Source of the DNA: a virus
Strand: one strand, 5' to 3'
Virus record (IMG/VR): IMGVR_UViG_3300024520_000202
Coordinates: 1-39,108 of that record
Length of the DNA: 39,108 nucleotides
The translations under genes and the position numbers were made by a program. Every line of letters starts with the position of its first letter. Position 1 is the first letter of the stretch. Shown here piece by piece: positions 16,609-24,636 of the stretch. Below the pieces are notes generated by a model that ran no database searches, was not told where the DNA came from, and was given only the letters and a program-made list of their open reading frames with translations.

Positions 16609-17004
16609 TTATATCTCCTCTTCTATCTCCGGCCATCCGCCCCAATTATGTGGTATGTGGAATACAGGCTCATGCTCGGCTATTATGTTACCTGTCTCGT
16701 CATACTCGTACGTTGGCGGCAGGTAATTAAGCCAGTTGGCACGATCAAGCATAACAAGCTCTTTCATTTCATCGCCCACCCAAACCCATAAACCGAGTAT
16801 AGGCCAAGCAATACCGTAGTCTTTCATTTCATCTGGGTTGAACCCTTCAACCACAATGGCGTCAACAACCTGCTTGCCCTCGTAGGTGATAGTGCCTGTT
16901 TTATACTCACCCAACACAACGGCTATAGCCTCTTGCTGTTTCTCATCCAGCATATCAAAGGTCAAACCCTCGGGGATTAGTAGGAATACTCTTTTGTTCT
17001 TCAT
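16609..17004 (-). CDS. Hypothetical protein, probable partner of the lectin-like fibre
   Basis: 131 aa, acidic. N-terminal KNKRVFLLIPEGLTFDMLDEKQQ, middle GKQVVDAIVVEGFNPDEM, Trp-rich end (LWVWVGDEM, HNWGGWPEIEEE). Its ATG overlaps the stop of the fibre gene (ATGA), so it is made with that protein. Small genes coupled downstream of fibre genes often encode chaperones or attachment factors, which is the inferred role. Codon choice is somewhat richer in G/C than the neighbours. Confidence 0.5.
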   Translation of the reverse strand: MKNKRVFLLIPEGLTFDMLDEKQQEAIAVVLGEYKTGTITYEGKQVVDAIVVEGFNPDEMKDYGIAWPILGLWVWVGDEMKELVMLDRANWLNYLPPTYEYDETGNIIAEHEPVFHIPHNWGGWPEIEEEI

Positions 17005-18290
17005 GTTGTTAACTCCTCAATCTCTGAGTTAGTGAGGCGTGCAGGGTAATTCCTATGATCATGGAAAACCCCCGTATAAGTAAACGAACCGGTCTGATTA
17101 CCAATGCCAAATTCATCCACAGTTGGTATAGTAGCAGAATTATCAGTACTAAGAATAACGCCATTAAAGGCTAAAGCTATATCGTTTTCCTTCACGGCTA
17201 GAGCAAGCCTATTAAGATCTTGTATCGAGGCCGTTGCTATTGTGTATTGAAACTGGGTTGCTGAGGCAGTGGTTATGGTTACTCGTAAACCAGAACCGGT
17301 AAATTCAGCGACAATTCTATTAGCACTAGCGCCTGCTGTATCGAAGTAAGAGAATAAAATACCTGACGAGTTATTTGTTGGACTAAATTCCCAGAACGTT
17401 GTAAATTCTGGATTGTTAAACCAATCCGCAGTATCGATATTTTCTATCTTGTTCTTATCCACTGTGCGGCTTACTGAGCCGGCAGTCGCATTAGGAATAT
17501 GCGAGGTGATAAACCCACCCTCTTGAAGGTCGTAACCCCATATCTCTAATTCTTGGCCTATACTTAGTGGTTTAAAAGACCACCTTACCCTCGTATTTCC
17601 TGTGCTATTGTTCAGACCTGTAAAAGACACTCGCCAGAAATCACTATAATCCTCAACTTTGATATTTGTCGGTGTGCTACCTGCGAGAGATGCAACTCCA
17701 GTATTTGTGTTCAAATTTACTGTGTGTTGCACGTCCGTACCTGTGCCACCCAAAAACCACGCAGTTAGAGATATTTGGTTTGCGCCAGAATAGCCGCTTG
17801 TTTTTCTAACAAATAAAGCATTGGAATAACTATCATCTGTTGCTAACCCAGAAACCTCCTTGAAGTAGAAAGGAAAACTACTGACCCTCTCAATAAGCAA
17901 TGTTGTTTGCGTGCCATCAGGTGCAATCCCGTAATTCTCTGTAGTAGCACCTATTCCCCCAGCTTCAGTCAAAGAAGTAAGGCCAGTGCTATTCATATCA
18001 TTAGCACGCTCCTCCTCCATCAACAGCCCACGAGTACCCGTTGAGTAATCCAATCTAGGCTCGTCAATAGCTGCCAATGCTATAGCTGATACCGAGTTTG
18101 TATATGTAGCCGTGGTCGAGCGCGTGAATGTTTGAAGAGGGGAGAAGGGCACTGAAGCCTGATTAACAGCATAGCGGCTGTTTTCCCATTCAAGCCATAG
18201 GTCGGGGTTAACGCCACCTACTGCGCCTCGCCTATACCAGGGTGTAGCTCGTCCCCCTAGCTTATGTCTTAGTCTTAGTTTACCATACAT
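17001..18290 (-). CDS. Lectin-like (concanavalin-fold) fibre or head-spike protein
   Basis: 429 aa. Residues about 50-95 carry the phage fibre pattern of FTRSTTATYTN...PRLDYSTGTRGLLMEEE. Carbohydrate-binding beta-sandwich strands follow (SLTAWFLGGTG, WRVSFTGLNN), and the C-terminal part (TTFWEFSPTNNSSGILF ... VFHDHRNYPARLTNSEIEEL) is typical of the LamG/ConA-like fold. This class usually lies in the tail-fibre region; here it sits between the portal operon and the head genes. It may be a head-anchored spike or a second receptor-binding protein. The ribosome site is weak (CGGATG), so coupling to the previous gene is likely. Confidence 0.65.
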   Translation of the reverse strand: MYGKLRLRHKLGGRATPWYRRGAVGGVNPDLWLEWENSRYAVNQASVPFSPLQTFTRSTTATYTNSVSAIALAAIDEPRLDYSTGTRGLLMEEERANDMNSTGLTSLTEAGGIGATTENYGIAPDGTQTTLLIERVSSFPFYFKEVSGLATDDSYSNALFVRKTSGYSGANQISLTAWFLGGTGTDVQHTVNLNTNTGVASLAGSTPTNIKVEDYSDFWRVSFTGLNNSTGNTRVRWSFKPLSIGQELEIWGYDLQEGGFITSHIPNATAGSVSRTVDKNKIENIDTADWFNNPEFTTFWEFSPTNNSSGILFSYFDTAGASANRIVAEFTGSGLRVTITTASATQFQYTIATASIQDLNRLALAVKENDIALAFNGVILSTDNSATIPTVDEFGIGNQTGSFTYTGVFHDHRNYPARLTNSEIEELTT

Positions 18291-18292
18291 AT

Positions 18293-18583
18293 CTAAACAT
18301 CCGCAGCTGTATCAATATAAAGACCTTTAACATTATGGTCTACAAAATCACCAGGCTCGATCCAACTGTTATCATCAGTCTCAGCTACTGCACTTACAGT
18401 TGAGTCACCCATATTATACCAGACCCCAACACCTTTAACCCTTATACGTATATAGGTAGTCTGAGCGTCCAGTTTAGCGGATTTCTCTGCTACATCTAAT
18501 ACCTGAGTAGTTAGCCACTTGGTTGGTATCTGCTTCTCGGGATCAAAAGCTGCATACTCTTCTATAATAACTTTATTAGCCAT
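18293..18583 (-). CDS. Hypothetical protein downstream of portal
   Basis: 96 aa. N-terminal KVIIEEYAAFDPEKQIPTKW, centre TTYIRIRVKGVGVWYNMGDS, C-terminal EPGDFVDHNVKGLYIDTAADV: a small mostly beta protein. ATG 18583 is preceded by AAGGAG, 10 bases after the portal stop. Virion protein suspected because of its place in the head operon. No family recognised. Confidence 0.55.
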   Translation of the reverse strand: MANKVIIEEYAAFDPEKQIPTKWLTTQVLDVAEKSAKLDAQTTYIRIRVKGVGVWYNMGDSTVSAVAETDDNSWIEPGDFVDHNVKGLYIDTAADV

Positions 18584-18593
18584 TTACTTCTCC

Positions 18594-20489
18594 TTAAATA
18601 GTTACGCTTGCATTAGCTGCGTTCTGTTGCATGATCTGGGTCTCAGTCTGTGTATGTTCTGTTTCTGCCAACTTCTTCTGAGCATCTGCTTGGTCTTTAG
18701 CTGCCTGACCCTGAGCGAACAATGTTTGTGGGTCTGTCTGTCCCTGTTGTGCTTCAGCTTGTGCCTTACGTCTATTCTCAATACGTTCAATAAGCTGATC
18801 TTTATGTCGGATATTAGAGATCTCAAGTAAGTCGACAATATCAAATTGGTTCTGTGCACCAAACTTAAGTATAGCATCTAGCTGCTCTTCACTAGCATTA
18901 ATGAAGTCGAAGCTCTCACTAAGAATAATGTCCATATCCAGTTCTGCAGGTCTGTTCTTCACCTCAATTATCTCTTCAAGTGCTTGAGGATTCTGCCTTT
19001 CTAATGTAATCATCTTAGCGGAAGCACCAAGTCTCATTTCTCTTGGCTTACTCTCATCATCCATTATCTCCTGGAGAGCCTTACCCATAGTCATTGGTAC
19101 GTTGAAGCCTATCCATCGTAAGTCGTCCACATCATCAGTAACACGTACCCATTTCTCTTCATCCCAGAACTGACGTATCCTCCACCATATCTGTTTATAG
19201 ACACGAAGCTTAAGATCAGAGAACTGTTCGAACAATATATTAAGCTCAATAATGCCAGCAGTCTGTAGTCTCTTTAATGCAACCCCAGATAAGTCACCCA
19301 TCTGACGTTCACCTGCCATCTGGGCATTATATGATTGAGCATCTATCTCACCTTTAGCATCATTATACATCTCCATTTGCCCAACAGCCATATCACCCGT
19401 AGGCAAGATGCCGAAGTCTTTACCGAACTCACCAGCATTAACCTCTAGATGGCCATTAGCCTTAGCAAGTTCAGTCTTAGACTTCTTAACATCAGAGACA
19501 GCACCTTTATTACCATATGTCTGTCTCTGTGATAATAGGAAGAGAGCTTTACTACGTCGGTGATTAATCTCATCTTGTAGGTCCAGAAGGGATAAGAGCT
19601 CTCCATAGCGGTTATTGTCCCTATCTATATAAGCGTGCTCCAGTTCCAAAGGACAAGAAGGATCACCATCCTCATCTAGATAGGGACTCACCGCAGGGGC
19701 CTCTAGAAAGCCAGACCCCGTATAGACTGCATAATGCCACACATCTCCTACTAGGAAGTAATGAGTAGCAACTAAATAGCGTTTTCTTTTATCAGAGTTA
19801 TTAAACCATGGGGGCTTATCTTCGAAGAAGTCTTCTGTATTAGACTCATCTTGAGCCAGTGCTTCTTCATTCAGATCATCGCCATAGGTAGTACGTATAT
19901 CTTCTTCATCCATCCATACCTTGAAGCCTTTACCTCTAGCATCTGAGAAGTCTGGCTTACGTGAGTATGGGTCGAAGAATAGACGATCCCATTCTATATG
20001 TTCTACCTCTACATCAACAGTACCTTTCTTATTACGGGCAGCAGGTATATATATACCGCAATAACCCTCACAGAAATAGTTATCAGCACTAGAGCTAAAC
20101 ACAGAATTAAGTCTTGTTCTATCACCAACATATGTAAGACCATCAGTAGCAGCCTCAGCAGCACCAGTATCAGAGTCTACCTCATTACGTGGGTAGGCCT
20201 TAGGGTCTGTCTTCTTAAGAGCCATGATACCCAGTAAGCCATTATGCTTGACCTTGATACGGTTATTAACTACTGCTGCTTGTTTGCGTTTCTTAAGTGC
20301 ACGTTCCTGCTCTTCTGTCCACTGCTTACCATCTTTATAGTCACGACACTTCTCAGACGCAGCTCTTCCTTCTTCGGTGGAGGTAATAAAATCATCCACA
20401 CATTCCTTGAGATAATCCAGTGTTACTACACTAGACTCTCCAATCTGTGTCTCCTGTGTCTCCATCATTCTGTCCGTAGTCATCGCCAT
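18594..20489 (-). CDS. Portal protein, P22-like
   Basis: 631 aa, near the roughly 700-aa size of P22-type portals. Features are an N-terminal YKDGKQWTEEQERALKKR block, NNRIKVKHNGLLG (about residues 74-86), WDRLFFDPYSRKPDFSDA (about 168-185) and a Gln/Ala-rich helical C-terminus like the barrel of P22 gp1. The portal forms the dodecameric DNA gate at one capsid vertex and binds the terminase. The gene start overlaps the end of the large-terminase gene by 59 bases. The next gene follows after 10 bases. Confidence 0.88.
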   Translation of the reverse strand: MAMTTDRMMETQETQIGESSVVTLDYLKECVDDFITSTEEGRAASEKCRDYKDGKQWTEEQERALKKRKQAAVVNNRIKVKHNGLLGIMALKKTDPKAYPRNEVDSDTGAAEAATDGLTYVGDRTRLNSVFSSSADNYFCEGYCGIYIPAARNKKGTVDVEVEHIEWDRLFFDPYSRKPDFSDARGKGFKVWMDEEDIRTTYGDDLNEEALAQDESNTEDFFEDKPPWFNNSDKRKRYLVATHYFLVGDVWHYAVYTGSGFLEAPAVSPYLDEDGDPSCPLELEHAYIDRDNNRYGELLSLLDLQDEINHRRSKALFLLSQRQTYGNKGAVSDVKKSKTELAKANGHLEVNAGEFGKDFGILPTGDMAVGQMEMYNDAKGEIDAQSYNAQMAGERQMGDLSGVALKRLQTAGIIELNILFEQFSDLKLRVYKQIWWRIRQFWDEEKWVRVTDDVDDLRWIGFNVPMTMGKALQEIMDDESKPREMRLGASAKMITLERQNPQALEEIIEVKNRPAELDMDIILSESFDFINASEEQLDAILKFGAQNQFDIVDLLEISNIRHKDQLIERIENRRKAQAEAQQGQTDPQTLFAQGQAAKDQADAQKKLAETEHTQTETQIMQQNAANASVTI

Positions 20490-22059
20490 CTTTTACCTCT
20501 ATATTATCTTTATATTGACTGGGTCCAAAGGTTTGGTTTAAGGACCTACCGAATATTCCACATACATCAACCTTATCATCTCTGTTATCATCTTTACCAG
20601 TAAACTTAAGGAGTTGCTCAATCAGTTCGTCTCCCCAATCACCATATGGTATATGTACTCTACCCTGAGAACACATAGCTTGGAAAGCCTTAGCATTTAC
20701 TGCCTTAGACTTAGTAGCTGGGAAGTACTCAATCTTGAAGAACTGTCTCCTTCGTTTCTGTTCCTTCATTACAAAGGGCTCCATAGCTCTTCGTATAACT
20801 CCTTTCTCCATCATCCATAGTACTGGATCATGGTCGCCGAACAGTTGAAACATTCCATCTATTGATTGGTCTAAGAGTGACTGCTTACTCCACCAATCAA
20901 CAAACCAAAGATCTTCCTTAACATCAAAGCCACCGATAGCCTGTTCTGTCCAGTCCCCATCATCAGGTGTAACAGCATAGTCTCCAGCACCATAACTAAC
21001 TAATCTTGTTGGCTCTTGACCAAGCCTAAACCTTTTACCAGAAAACCACTCTCTCTTAAAGAACGTACCTTCCTCTGGGGTTGGGTCCTGCATATACTGA
21101 GACATAAAGACTGAGTGGTCAGCATCTCTTATCTTCTTCAACTCTTCCAGCGTTAGCTTCTGAGGCCATAGACTTCTTTCAGTATCCTTCTTGTAATCAA
21201 TGATAGCAGGTAGGTCCAAGTGATAGAATGTCTCACCCATACCCATATTCAGTACGAAGCCAGCCATATCCTCATCAGCAAGTCTCTGCATTATAATAAC
21301 AATGGGCGTGTTCCTACTGTTACGACGAGAAGCAATGGTGGTGTTAAGCCTTTTATTAACAATGTTTCTTTGGGACTCATTATCAGCGTCGTCCACTTTG
21401 ATCGGGTCGTCAATAATGATTGCTCCATAAAATAGGTCTGGATCAAGAGTTTCCTCCTCATCATCCTCTTCGAGCCAGGATACCCAATCATCTTCGTCTT
21501 CTTCCTCTGTTTCTATGTCGGCTAACGATCCAGCCCCAAAGCCAGTAACAGCACCACCAGCAGCAGTAGCATACATTCCTCCACCTTGTTTCGTGTACCA
21601 TTTCTTCTTACTGTCACTATCCTTTTTAAAAGATATCTTCCATAGGTTTTGATAGTCAGTAGAAGAAATGGTCTCACGACACTTAGCTGAGTTATCTAAT
21701 GCAAGTTCATCAGAATAACTCAGGTGTATAAACTTAGCTGCTGGGTTCTTGGCAATACAACGAGCAGGCCAATCAATAGAAACTATCTGAGTCTTACCAA
21801 AGCGAGGTGCAATAGTAATAAGTAGGTTGTTGCATTTATTACCTTCCTTATCATATAGCTCACCTCGTTCTAGTTTTAGTAGGCATTTCTCTATGTCCTT
21901 ATGATGAGGCCCAGATATAAACTTCTCTTTACGTTTACGGAAACACCATTTAGTGAATGCTACTTGACTTCCTTCTAGTCTTCTTCTTAATCTTACCTTT
22001 TTTACCAGTGGACTCAGCGGCGCTAATTGCCGTAAAGATTGTCTCGAGTTGTTCATCAT
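20431..22059 (-). CDS. terL: Terminase large subunit
   Basis: 542 aa. Walker A-type APRFGKT (about residues 84-90), Walker B IIIDD (about 214-218) and a coupling segment IVIIMQRLADED form the ATPase. A C-terminal nuclease domain begins at YGAGDYAVT (Asp360). It packages DNA into the procapsid with the small subunit. An acidic insert of about 25 residues (about 182-208) sits just before Walker B where relatives have a short loop. The start is ATG 22059 (22056 also possible), which overlaps the small-subunit gene by about 110 bases; no internal ATG, GTG or TTG lies nearer the conserved part. Confidence 0.9.
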   Translation of the reverse strand: MMNNSRQSLRQLAPLSPLVKKVRLRRRLEGSQVAFTKWCFRKRKEKFISGPHHKDIEKCLLKLERGELYDKEGNKCNNLLITIAPRFGKTQIVSIDWPARCIAKNPAAKFIHLSYSDELALDNSAKCRETISSTDYQNLWKISFKKDSDSKKKWYTKQGGGMYATAAGGAVTGFGAGSLADIETEEEDEDDWVSWLEEDDEEETLDPDLFYGAIIIDDPIKVDDADNESQRNIVNKRLNTTIASRRNSRNTPIVIIMQRLADEDMAGFVLNMGMGETFYHLDLPAIIDYKKDTERSLWPQKLTLEELKKIRDADHSVFMSQYMQDPTPEEGTFFKREWFSGKRFRLGQEPTRLVSYGAGDYAVTPDDGDWTEQAIGGFDVKEDLWFVDWWSKQSLLDQSIDGMFQLFGDHDPVLWMMEKGVIRRAMEPFVMKEQKRRRQFFKIEYFPATKSKAVNAKAFQAMCSQGRVHIPYGDWGDELIEQLLKFTGKDDNRDDKVDVCGIFGRSLNQTFGPSQYKDNIEVKDGDDYGQNDGDTGDTDWRV

Positions 22060-22396
22060 CAAATTTCTCTAGTAGCTTCTCAAGCTCTGCCTCGCTCGAC
22101 ATATTAATATTAAAGTCTTTAGGTAATAGACCAGCAGCTATTCTTACATATGCTACAGGATCCTTCTTCCTTGCTAACCTAATAGCCCTCTTTCCATATG
22201 TCTCCCAGTCTGCAAGAAAGTCTTTAAGAAACTTATCTGATATTCTGTTCCTACTACCTAATGGTCTTCCTTTTGGATTACCTGACTGACCAGGCTTAAA
22301 CTTATTCTTGATAACATTTGGGTGATTGGCTATCTTTTCATTACGACCAGTGCGAAGGCCAGTAATTTTAGACTTATCTCTCCCTTTTCTACTCAT
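21950..22396 (-). CDS. terS: Putative terminase small subunit, DUF5681-type
   Basis: 148 aa. Residues about 31-49 carry the DUF5681 signature FKPGQSGNPKGRPLGSRN, a DNA-binding lead found in proteins encoded next to TerL in podoviruses. A helical oligomerisation region follows (SEAELEKLLEKFDDEQLETIF), then a strongly basic tail (KKGKIKKKTRRKS) encoded in the overlap with the terL start. It would recognise the packaging site. ATG 22396 lies just after the upstream stop with AAGGA nearby. Confidence 0.7.
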   Translation of the reverse strand: MSRKGRDKSKITGLRTGRNEKIANHPNVIKNKFKPGQSGNPKGRPLGSRNRISDKFLKDFLADWETYGKRAIRLARKKDPVAYVRIAAGLLPKDFNINMSSEAELEKLLEKFDDEQLETIFTAISAAESTGKKGKIKKKTRRKSSSIH

Positions 22397-22703
22397 AATC
22401 AGTTATTCCTTCGCCATAATCTGTCGCTTTAACGATTATCCACACCTTCTTACTTTCTCCAGTCGTAGTAGTGACTCGACATGATATTACATTACGGCTT
22501 TCATATGAAAAGGTAAGGAGTGCTGATTGGTCTGTATCCACAATGGTAGCATTGCCAGACTCGACTAACCAATCAGTCTCAGATATAGTACCTTTATCTT
22601 CTAGCCAAGGAGCAAAGTCAAGGTTATATTCTACTGTATCGCCAACTGATACTCTATCTTCGAAACGATCTGGCTTACCTCTAGTTGTAACTACGTAGTC
22701 CAT
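22389..22703 (-). CDS. Ig-like fold protein, possible fibre adaptor or decoration protein
   Basis: 104 aa, almost entirely beta: VGDTVEYNLDFAPWLEDKGTI, ESGNATIVDTDQSALLTFSY, VISCRVTTTTGESKKVWII. The pattern of a polar strand, a W-L-D turn and a final V-x-C-x-V-T-T strand resembles small phage Ig-like fibre-tail adaptor proteins. It is the first gene behind the late promoter and overlaps the small terminase by 8 bases. Role inferred from fold only. Confidence 0.45.
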   Translation of the reverse strand: MDYVVTTRGKPDRFEDRVSVGDTVEYNLDFAPWLEDKGTISETDWLVESGNATIVDTDQSALLTFSYESRNVISCRVTTTTGESKKVWIIVKATDYGEGITDYE

Positions 22704-22712
22704 CGTGTGTTC

Positions 22713-22737
22713 CTGATAATTTATGGGATAATATCAG
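22713..22737. repeat. Inverted repeat at the late promoter start point
   Basis: CTGATA (22713-22718) and TATCAG (22732-22737) are perfect 6-bp arms, 13 bp apart, next to the -10 box of the leftward promoter. The interval also holds a 12-bp word (TATGGGATAATA, 22722-22733) that recurs at the early promoter (24988-24999). Possible operator. Confidence 0.5.
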
Positions 22738-22738
22738 A

Positions 22739-22768
22739 ATTATGCCCTAAATCAGGTACTTTCGTCAA
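22739..22768 (-). promoter_or_regulatory. Sigma70-like promoter for the terminase/structural genes
   Basis: On the minus strand TTGACG (22768-22763) and CATAAT (22744-22739) are separated by 18 bp; each matches 5 of 6 consensus bases. Initiation would fall near 22732, about 30 bases before the first gene (22703), which has AGGA upstream. The -35 box lies inside the end of the sigma4-like gene. Confidence 0.6.
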
Positions 22769-23120
22769 AGACTTTATTTAGTTTTTCGATAACTCGTTGA
22801 AATTCTTGCCTAAAAACTTCATGATGCTGGTCACTTTTCTTACCACATTTACGATAGCTAAGCAAATAACCTCTACCACACCTACATATTAATATCTTCC
22901 TATCCTCGATATTTAATTTCAGCATTATGTCAAATAAGAGTTTTTCTGCTAATGTAATGTCAGCAGTGGTGGGTTTCCATAGATTTACTTCCACCCTACT
23001 GTTCTCTCCAGGCTCCATCAATCTAGCCCACCATGGTGACTTAACACCCAAATAATAACCCTTGCCAGCAAATACTCTAAAACTGGTAGCTATATCGTGC
23101 TCATCAATACCCACATCCAA
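22752..23120 (-). CDS. DUF6362/sigma4-like HTH protein, candidate late regulator
   Basis: 122 aa. The second half (WKPTTADITLAEKLLFDIMLKL...EDRKILICRCGRG...SYRKCGKK...FRQEFQRVIEKLN) follows the DUF6362 pattern: a PTxADIxxAEE-like helix, then a region-4-type helix-turn-helix as in sigma factors and some antiterminators. Such genes usually sit right before the terminase genes, as here. It may activate or antiterminate late transcription from the promoter that begins inside its 3' end. The two Cys in CRCG and one in RKCG are not obviously metal-binding. Overlaps the previous gene by 31 bases. Confidence 0.5.
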   Translation of the reverse strand: MDVGIDEHDIATSFRVFAGKGYYLGVKSPWWARLMEPGENSRVEVNLWKPTTADITLAEKLLFDIMLKLNIEDRKILICRCGRGYLLSYRKCGKKSDQHHEVFRQEFQRVIEKLNKVFDEST

Positions 23121-23383
23121 CCCTTTCCCTTCCTATGTTCTACTCCCACTATCTCATCAAGATAATGTCTCCTGGCTATCTGTAGTGTCTGATACTTATA
23201 ACCTTGCTTATCACCAAGCTCATACAATCTCCTTACAGTGATCTCACCTCTATCACCCAATTGCTCCACTATCCAGTCAGCTACTTCATTTGATCGTTTC
23301 CTTCCACCTTTCTCAAGTAACTTTACTTTCTTCTCTAATGCTTTAACTCTATCAGCAAGTCTCATATTCTCTATCTTTCTCAT
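23090..23383 (-). CDS. Hypothetical protein with coiled coil and winged-helix-like end
   Basis: 97 aa. An N-terminal coiled coil (LADRVKALEKKVKLLEKGG) is followed by RSNEVADWIVEQLGDRGEITVRRL and YKYQTLQIARRHYLDEIVG, which looks like a winged-helix DNA-binding region. The start is 23383 or 23365; neither has a clear ribosome site, so coupling to the overlapping upstream gene is probable. Regulatory role inferred. Confidence 0.5.
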   Translation of the reverse strand: MRKIENMRLADRVKALEKKVKLLEKGGRKRSNEVADWIVEQLGDRGEITVRRLYELGDKQGYKYQTLQIARRHYLDEIVGVEHRKGKGWMWVLMSTI

Positions 23384-23597
23384 TAATTAACAACCTTAAT
23401 AACTTGAGGTCTCCAAAGGTATAATCTATTAGTACAAGAGCATAGACTACCTTATTATTCTTAAACCACCTATTATAGGTCTTTTTAGCTCTCTCATCAT
23501 AGGTGGTTATCTCCTTGTCTTTAAGAAGATCGGGCCTAATAATATCAGTAATAAGTATTTTTTGGTTCACCCTTTCAAGCTTAAGCACGGTTTTCAT
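23352..23597 (-). CDS. Hypothetical protein
   Basis: 81 aa, basic, starting MKTVLKLERVNQKILITD with AAAGGA before ATG 23597. The middle (YDERAKKTYNRWFKNNKVVYALVLID) mixes charged helix and a hydrophobic strand. No recognised family. It overlaps the next gene by 32 bases and belongs to the leftward run of small genes. Confidence 0.5.
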   Translation of the reverse strand: MKTVLKLERVNQKILITDIIRPDLLKDKEITTYDERAKKTYNRWFKNNKVVYALVLIDYTFGDLKLLRLLINEKDREYETC

Positions 23598-23626
23598 TTT
23601 TTCTATCCTTTCTATGTTTTACTCTA

Positions 23627-23887
23627 TCAGCAAGTCCCATACATTCCTCCTATCCACCTCATACAATACTTCTTATGATCTGACAATGTTATCATCTCCC
23701 TGTTCCTTAGCTCTTTCAGTAATACCATTATAAACTCCTTCTCATGTTGAAAAGGGTAAAAGATACCCATTTCAGCTAATCTCCTAGCTTCACTTATATA
23801 ATACCAGAAGAAGTTCTCTAAGCTCCTATCAGGTAAAATCTTAGGGTTACGATTAAAAAGATCTTTACCATCTATTACATTACTCAT
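23627..23887 (-). CDS. Hypothetical protein
   Basis: 86 aa. Contains DRSLENFFWYYISEARRLAEMG and a basic helical end (LLKELRNREMITLSDHKKYCMRW). The start overlaps the stop of the DUF551-like gene by 8 bases. No family recognised. Confidence 0.5.
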   Translation of the reverse strand: MSNVIDGKDLFNRNPKILPDRSLENFFWYYISEARRLAEMGIFYPFQHEKEFIMVLLKELRNREMITLSDHKKYCMRWIGGMYGTC

Positions 23888-24131
23888 CAGTCTTCTCCTT
23901 AACAGGTGGTGGTGGTAGAGGCATCCAGTGGGTACAGCACTCTAATGATATGCCACAACCCTCAGCTAATGTGCCATGACCACGCTCATTAAAATCAGCA
24001 GTATTGATAGTTGTTTTAATATACCATTTCTTGCGACCATTAACCTTATTCCAAGTAGATTGTGGGTAACAGACTAAAATTCTAGTCCCATCCCTTGGGG
24101 CTGTTTCTATTGGTTGCCATTCATTACTCAT
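23880..24131 (-). CDS. DUF551-like protein
   Basis: 83 aa. The opening EWQPIETAPRDGTRILVC and the end THWMPLPPPP are the two hallmarks of the DUF551 phage family (WxPIxTAPxDGxxxL ... THWMPLP). These small proteins are common in phage early regions; function unknown. ATG 24131 is preceded by GGAG and overlaps the upstream stop by 8 bases. Confidence 0.75.
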   Translation of the reverse strand: MSNEWQPIETAPRDGTRILVCYPQSTWNKVNGRKKWYIKTTINTADFNERGHGTLAEGCGISLECCTHWMPLPPPPVKEKTDE

Positions 24132-24348
24132 GTTCTCTCTCCATTAGATTTAAAATAACTTTAGCATTATTACGCACTTCTGGTAACTTACCAATACTTG
24201 CAAAATACTTGATAGAGTCCAGAGAACACTTCATGCCAATCTTATCTATTATCCCACTTATAATTAAATAAGCTAGAGCACTATCAGCTAGGTTACTTAT
24301 CTCATTAAAATCTTCAGACAGACTTATCTTCTTGAAGTAATCTTTCAT
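24124..24348 (-). CDS. Hypothetical protein
   Basis: 74 aa, helical: YFKKISLSEDFNEISNLADSAL, LIISGIIDKIGMKCSLDSIKY, KVILNLMEREHE. Overlaps its neighbours by 35 and 8 bases. No family recognised. Confidence 0.5.
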   Translation of the reverse strand: MKDYFKKISLSEDFNEISNLADSALAYLIISGIIDKIGMKCSLDSIKYFASIGKLPEVRNNAKVILNLMEREHE

Positions 24349-24577
24349 GTTCTACCCTCTTAATTGCTTCTTGTGCTATCTCGTATACCTCATCTAGGCT
24401 CCACGATTGCTTGATATGCTCCAAAACCTCAAGCAGTTCTTCAAGAATTATATCACGATGAGCCAATTCTGCAGCGATATCAGATTTAGTCCATAGTCCT
24501 TCATGTGTCATTGCCAAAATATGATTAGTGTAAGTTTTCCCCTGGCCCTCAATATCTCTTTCTTTATATAAACTCAT
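24314..24577 (-). CDS. Hypothetical acidic helical protein, first leftward gene
   Basis: 87 aa. A Gly/Tyr lead (ERDIEGQGKTYTNHIL) is followed by a strongly helical region (SDIAAELAHRDIILEELLEVLEHI). AAGGA lies upstream of ATG 24577. It is the first gene leftward from the central control region, so its expression should start early. No family recognised. Confidence 0.5.
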   Translation of the reverse strand: MSLYKERDIEGQGKTYTNHILAMTHEGLWTKSDIAAELAHRDIILEELLEVLEHIKQSWSLDEVYEIAQEAIKRVEHERLLQEDKSV

Positions 24578-24606
24578 CTCTCTTGTCCTTATGTTATGTG
24601 TTTATA

Positions 24607-24636
24607 GAGTAATAACATACATCCCTATTATTACTC
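24607..24636. repeat. 9-bp inverted repeat upstream of the leftward genes
   Basis: GAGTAATAA (24607-24615) and TTATTACTC (24628-24636) are perfect arms with a 12-bp spacer, start-to-start 21 bp, about two helical turns. It lies 30-60 bases before ATG 24577, where a leftward promoter must be. Suited to a dimeric repressor or to a leader hairpin. Confidence 0.6.
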
